64,000 nucleotides of DNA from Caballeronia grimmiae (GTDB taxonomy: Bacteria; Pseudomonadota; Gammaproteobacteria; Burkholderiales; Burkholderiaceae). A program made the translations under genes and the position numbers. The DNA lies in contig NZ_JFHE01000026.1 in assembly GCF_000698555.1 (NCBI RefSeq), positions 1 through 64,000 on the forward strand, given 5' to 3'. Positions 60,338 to 64,000 of the stretch are shown in pieces; positions within the stretch are counted from its first letter, which is position 1, and each line of letters opens with the position of its first letter. The notes beneath the pieces were generated by a model. It made no database searches. It saw only the letters and a list, made by a program, of their open reading frames with translations, and was not told the origin of the DNA.

Positions 60338-61936
60338 ATGGCAGGCTTCAATCGACGCGATTTTCTGGTCTCATCAGGCGTGACGCTCGCGTCCGCCGGC
60401 CTGTCTTCGCTCGCCTTCGCGCAAGACGCGGCGCCCAAGCGCGGCGGCACGCTCAACATGCTGATCAATCCCGAGCCGCCCGTGCTCGTGTCTATCTTCC
60501 AGACGACCGGCCCCGCGCTCGTCGCGAGTTCCAAGGTGCTCGAAGGCCTGCTCGCATACGACTTCGATCTGAAGCCGAAGGCGCAGCTCGCGACCGCTTG
60601 GAGCGTGAGCCCGGACGGCCTCAAATATACGTTCACACTGCGCCAGAACGTGAAGTGGCACGATGGCGAGCCATTCACGTCGGCGGACGTGGCGTTTTCC
60701 ATCGACTTGCTGAAGTCGGTTCATCCGCGCGGGCGCAGCACCTTCGCCAACGTGACGCGCGTCTCGACACCCGATGCGCGCACCGCGATCATCGAATTGT
60801 CGAAGCCCGCGCCGTACCTGTTGAAGGCGCTGTCGGCGGGCGAATCGCCGATCGTGCCGAAGCATCTCTATGCGAACGGCGACCCGCTCACGAACCCGCA
60901 CAACAATGCGCCCGTCGGCACCGGGCCGTTTCGCTTCAAGTCGTGGACGCGGGGCGCGAGCATCGTCTACGAACGCAATCCGGATTACTGGGACGCGGGC
61001 AAGCCGTATATCGATGCGCTCGTGTTCAAGGTGATTCCCGATGCCGCCGCGCGCTCCGCCGCGTTCGAAACCGGCGCGCTCGATCTCGGCGGCGAGAATC
61101 CCGTACCGCTTTCGGACTTGCCGAGACTCACGCAATTGCCGCAACTCGCCGCGGAGACGCGCGGTTATCGCTTTCTGGAGCCGCTGTCGGAGATCGACTT
61201 CAATCTCGATCATCCGATCCTGAAGGACGTGCGCGTGCGGCAGGCGATCGCCCATGCGATCAACCCGCAGATCGTGCAGAAGACGATCGCTTACGGTTAC
61301 GCCGATATCTCGCCGACGCCGATCACGCCCGCCTCGCCGTATCACGACGCGAAGCTCGCACCCTACTCATTCGATATCGCCAGCGCGGAAAAGCTGCTCG
61401 ACGCCGCAGGCTATCCGCGCAAGAACGGCGGCCCCCGCTTTCAGTTGACGCACGATTTTCTGCCCTATGGCGACATGTACCGGCGACAGGCCGACTACGT
61501 GAAGTCGGCGCTCGCGCGCGTGGGTATCGACGTGACCGTGCGCTCGCAGGATTTGCCTTCATTCCTCAAGCGCGTCTACGCGGACCGTCAGTTCGACTTC
61601 ACGAGCATCGGCGTGAATACGCTGTTCGATCCGAGCGTGGGCGTGCAGCGGCTCTACTGGTCGAAGAATATCCGGCCGGGCGTGCCGTTTTCGAACGCGC
61701 CGCATTACAGCAATGCGCAAGTCGATACGCTGCTGGAATCGGCGTCGATCGAAACGGATGAGAAGAAGCGCGTCGCACTCTACCAGCAGTTTCAGCAGAT
61801 CGTGTATCGGGACCTGCCGATCCTCAACCTGGTCGCGCCGCGCATGGTCACGCTCGCGAACCGGCGCGTGCGCAATCACACGGTGTCGGCGCAAGGGCTG
61901 GAAGGCAATCTCGCCGATGTCTGGCTGAGCGCCTAA
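60338..61936 (+). CDS. family 5 ABC substrate-binding protein, Tat-exported
   Basis: This is a 532-residue periplasmic DppA-class binding protein. The twin-arginine signal is FNRRDFLVSSG at about 4-14, with cleavage near SLAFA before QDAAPKRGGTLNML. The core shows VKWHDGEPFTSADVAFSIDL, NAPVGTGPFRFKSW and VRQAIAHAINPQ. An AGAGGAACGG site supports the ATG at 60338. It leads a plus-strand importer operon with two permease genes and an ATPase gene. Its paralogue at 57111 lies across the divergent promoter. A ligand related to the SfnG-like enzyme's substrate is plausible. Confidence 0.91.
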   Translation: MAGFNRRDFLVSSGVTLASAGLSSLAFAQDAAPKRGGTLNMLINPEPPVLVSIFQTTGPALVASSKVLEGLLAYDFDLKPKAQLATAWSVSPDGLKYTFTLRQNVKWHDGEPFTSADVAFSIDLLKSVHPRGRSTFANVTRVSTPDARTAIIELSKPAPYLLKALSAGESPIVPKHLYANGDPLTNPHNNAPVGTGPFRFKSWTRGASIVYERNPDYWDAGKPYIDALVFKVIPDAAARSAAFETGALDLGGENPVPLSDLPRLTQLPQLAAETRGYRFLEPLSEIDFNLDHPILKDVRVRQAIAHAINPQIVQKTIAYGYADISPTPITPASPYHDAKLAPYSFDIASAEKLLDAAGYPRKNGGPRFQLTHDFLPYGDMYRRQADYVKSALARVGIDVTVRSQDLPSFLKRVYADRQFDFTSIGVNTLFDPSVGVQRLYWSKNIRPGVPFSNAPHYSNAQVDTLLESASIETDEKKRVALYQQFQQIVYRDLPILNLVAPRMVTLANRRVRNHTVSAQGLEGNLADVWLSA

Positions 61937-61947
61937 GGGTAGAAGCG

Positions 61948-62928
61948 ATGAACCGACGCACGCGCTTCGGCGCCATCGCGCGACGCACCGCATGGCAGGC
62001 CCTGCCGACGGTGCTCGCCATCGTGGTCCTGAACTTCTTCCTGCTGAAGCTGATGCCCGGCGACGCCGCCGACGTGCTCGCGGGGGAAGCGGGCTCCGCG
62101 ACCGCCGAGACGTTGCAGGCCCTGCGCGCGAAGTTCGGCCTCGATCAGCCGGTCCTGCATCAACTCGGCGCGTATCTGTCGCATCTCGCGCATGGCAGTC
62201 TCGGTTATTCGCCGCGTTACGACGCGCCCGTCATGCAGCTTATTTTGTCGCGTCTGCCGAACACCTTGCTGCTGATGGGCACGGCGCTCTCGCTCGCGAT
62301 TGTCGCGGGCATCGTGCTCGGCGCGGTCATGGCGCACTGGGCGGGCAAGTGGCCGGATCGCGTGCTGTCCGTGCTCGCGCTCCTGCTGTACTCGACGCCG
62401 GGCTTCTGGATCGGCCTGCTCGCCATCGTGCTGTTCTCGGTGCATCTCGGCTGGCTGCCGAGCGGCGGCGATATCACCGTGGGCGCGTCCTTGCACGGCT
62501 TCGCGTATCTCGCCGATGTCGCGAAGCACGTGTTGCTGCCGGCCGTGACGCTCGCGACTTTCTTCGTCGCCATCTATGCCCGGCTGACGCGCGCCGCGAT
62601 GCTCGAAGTGAAGCGCCAGGACTTCGTGCGCACCGCGCATGCCAAGGGGCTGCATCCACTGCGCGTGACCGTGCGCCATGTGCTGCGCAACGCGCTGATG
62701 CCGCTCACGACGATGGTCGGCATCCACTTCGGCACGCTGCTCGGCGGCGCGGCCGTCACCGAGACTGTCTTTAGCTGGCCGGGCCTCGGGCGTCTCGCGC
62801 TCGATGCCGTCATGGCGCGCGATTTCAGCGTGCTGCTCGGCGTGCTGCTGCTTTCGTCGCTGCTCGTGATCGTCGCCAACGTGGCGGTCGATCTGTTGCA
62901 GGCGTGGCTCGATCCGCGCATCGTCTGA
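61948..62928 (+). CDS. ABC transporter permease (DppB-like)
   Basis: This is a 326-residue inner-membrane permease. The N-terminal helix with LNFFLLKLMPGDAADVLAGE, the DQPVLHQLGAYLSHLAHGSL-type segment, and the EAA loop VRTAHAKGLHPLRVTVRHVL with RNALMPLTTMVG are typical of DppB/OppB. It follows the binding-protein gene by 11 bp and precedes the DppC-like gene by 20 bp. It forms half of the membrane channel of the family-5 importer. Confidence 0.93.
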   Translation: MNRRTRFGAIARRTAWQALPTVLAIVVLNFFLLKLMPGDAADVLAGEAGSATAETLQALRAKFGLDQPVLHQLGAYLSHLAHGSLGYSPRYDAPVMQLILSRLPNTLLLMGTALSLAIVAGIVLGAVMAHWAGKWPDRVLSVLALLLYSTPGFWIGLLAIVLFSVHLGWLPSGGDITVGASLHGFAYLADVAKHVLLPAVTLATFFVAIYARLTRAAMLEVKRQDFVRTAHAKGLHPLRVTVRHVLRNALMPLTTMVGIHFGTLLGGAAVTETVFSWPGLGRLALDAVMARDFSVLLGVLLLSSLLVIVANVAVDLLQAWLDPRIV

Positions 62929-62948
62929 CTTACCGAACCCGAAAACGC

Positions 62949-63911
62949 ATGCCTTCCGATTCCACTCAACTCGCTTCATCCGAGCACGGCTCGGCATGGC
63001 GGCGTCAGCTCGCAGGCGCGCTGTTCGGCGCTCGACGTGCTCAACGCACTCTAGGCGCGCCGGCCGCCCACGCTTCGCGCGGCATGTGGCGTGCGCTGTT
63101 GCGCAATCCGTCCGCGCTGGCGGGCATCGTGCTGCTGAGCGCGTTCATCGCGCTCGCGCTGAGTGCGCCGCACTTCTTTCCCGGCGATCCGCTCGATATG
63201 GTCGCCGCGCCCTTCGAATGGCCCGGCAGCGATCCGCTGTACCGCCTGGGTACCGATTCGCTCGGCCGCGATGTCGCCGCCGGCATCGCGCACGGCACGC
63301 GCGTGTCGCTCCTGATCGGCGCATCGGCGGCGGCGATCGGGCTTGTCATCGGCACGCTCGTCGGCGCGATCGGCGGCTTCTTCGGCGGCGTCATCGACGA
63401 TCTTCTGGTGCGCGTCACCGAGCTGTTTCAGACCGTGCCGTCGTTTCTGCTCGTGATCGTGATCGTCGCGATTGGGCGGCCGAGCGTGACGGTGATCGCG
63501 CTCGCCATCGGCATCGCTTCGTGGCCGACGGTCGCGCGTATCGTGCGTGCCGAATTCCGCACGCTGCGTCAGGCGGACTTCGTGCTCGCCGCGCGCAGCC
63601 AGGGCTTCTCGAACGCACGCATCATCTTCGGCGAGATCCTCCCGAACGCGCTGCCGCCGGTGATCGTCACCGCATCCGTGATGGTGGCGAGCGCGATTCT
63701 CATCGAGTCTTCGCTGTCGTTTCTCGGCATGGGCGACCCGAACGTTGTCACGTGGGGCGGCATGATCGGCGCGGGGCGCGATTCGTTGCGCACCGCGTGG
63801 TATCTGACCGCCGTGCCGGGCGCAGCGATCGTCCTTGCGGTGCTCGCGCTCAATCTGCTCGGCGACGGCCTCAACGACGCACTCAACCCGCGCATGCGCG
63901 AACGTTCCTGA
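62949..63911 (+). CDS. ABC transporter permease (DppC-like)
   Basis: This is a 320-residue inner-membrane permease. A longer polar N terminus (about 45 residues) precedes the first helix (ALAGIVLLSAFIALALSAPH). LGTDSLGRDVAAGIAHGTRV is the DppC/OppC hallmark, and the EAA loop is LAARSQGFSNARIIFGEILP. It starts at 62949 with no strong ribosome site; an upstream overlap start is less family-like. It pairs with the DppB-like protein. Confidence 0.92.
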   Translation: MPSDSTQLASSEHGSAWRRQLAGALFGARRAQRTLGAPAAHASRGMWRALLRNPSALAGIVLLSAFIALALSAPHFFPGDPLDMVAAPFEWPGSDPLYRLGTDSLGRDVAAGIAHGTRVSLLIGASAAAIGLVIGTLVGAIGGFFGGVIDDLLVRVTELFQTVPSFLLVIVIVAIGRPSVTVIALAIGIASWPTVARIVRAEFRTLRQADFVLAARSQGFSNARIIFGEILPNALPPVIVTASVMVASAILIESSLSFLGMGDPNVVTWGGMIGAGRDSLRTAWYLTAVPGAAIVLAVLALNLLGDGLNDALNPRMRERS

Positions 63912-63925
63912 CCCAAGAGCTATCC

Positions 63926-64000
63926 GTGGCGAATCTTCTCGAAGTGCGCGATCTGCGCGTGAGTTTCGGTGCGCATCGCGCGGTGCGCGGCATCGATCTG
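63926..64000 (+). CDS. ABC transporter ATP-binding protein, 5' part only (DppD-like)
   Basis: The window ends 25 codons into this gene. It starts with GTG at 63926, 14 bp after the permease stop, and reads VANLLEVRDLRVSFGAHRAV then RGIDL, the start of a DppD/OppD or fused DppDF ATPase before Walker A. It completes the importer begun at 60338. The rest lies outside the window. Confidence 0.8.
   Translation, partial: MANLLEVRDLRVSFGAHRAVRGIDL

Noticed and set aside
1..64000. CRISPR array, intact insertion sequence or phage genes
   Set aside because: No regularly spaced direct repeats, transposase motif, integrase or structural phage gene was seen anywhere in the window.

Overview
The window reads as a catabolic, accessory-rich stretch of a high-GC beta-proteobacterial genome. 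Burkholderiaceae of the Paraburkholderia/Caballeronia type is the best guess. The basis is GC-rich third positions, an OmpC-like 'SSVTLYGIIDAG' porin ending in Phe, many LysR/IclR/TetR regulators beside small catabolic operons, and several sulfonate-type ABC systems. The assignment is inference; no rRNA or complete tRNA gene is present to confirm it.

Region 1 (0.5-10 kb) holds small regulator-enzyme pairs: TetR with an amidase (a near-perfect operator lies between them), an XRE/MmyB-like regulator with a zinc-less MDR dehydrogenase, a quinone-reductase-like MDR with a divergent LysR gene, and an SDR. A gene-poor, degenerate stretch follows (8.3-10.2 kb). It holds one small cysteine-motif protein, a tRNA T-arm remnant and degenerate repeats.

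Region 2 (10.2-18 kb) is a hydroxyquinol lower pathway: hydroxyquinol 1,2-dioxygenase and maleylacetate reductase. Around them sit an IclR regulator, a xylose-isomerase-like TIM-barrel protein, an NTF2/SnoaL-fold protein, an SDR, a MHS-family transporter and an aldo/keto reductase. No aromatic hydroxylase is present, so the route into hydroxyquinol is open. The fold set suggests oxidation and dehydration of an alicyclic polyol.

Region 3 (17.9-24.6 kb) has a MerR regulator with two alpha/beta hydrolases, one haloacetate-dehalogenase-like with a changed triad Asp. A second IclR operon follows: TIM-barrel isomerase, AAHS transporter and Gfo/Idh oxidoreductase.

Region 4 (25-33.6 kb) contains a decayed D-amino-acid dehydrogenase. 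Next is a minus-strand unit of M20 amidohydrolase, MHS transporter, LysR regulator and an oxamate-amidohydrolase-like (HpxW-type) gamma-glutamyltransferase homologue. A scar region then carries a chimeric LLM-monooxygenase/DHDPS remnant, a DUF1488-like protein, a small conserved-type protein and a frameshifted cold-shock gene.

Region 5 (33.6-64 kb) looks like an organosulfur-scavenging island. It has a porin, a TauD-like dioxygenase, SsuABC-like transporter 1 with an AprA/AprB-like flavoprotein-ferredoxin pair, RidA, an orphan MetQ, transporter 2 with a flavin monooxygenase-like protein and a SoxC/SoxD-like sulfite dehydrogenase pair, and transporter 3. These are followed by a DszA/NtaA-type monooxygenase with its own binding protein, a SfnB-like acyl-CoA dehydrogenase homologue, an aldo/keto reductase, an SfnG-like LLM monooxygenase, two paralogous family-5 peptide-type binding proteins and a Dpp-like permease pair. 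The window ends inside the partner ATPase gene. Together these genes would import organosulfur compounds, cleave C-S bonds with flavin or Fe/2-oxoglutarate enzymes, and oxidise the released sulfite.
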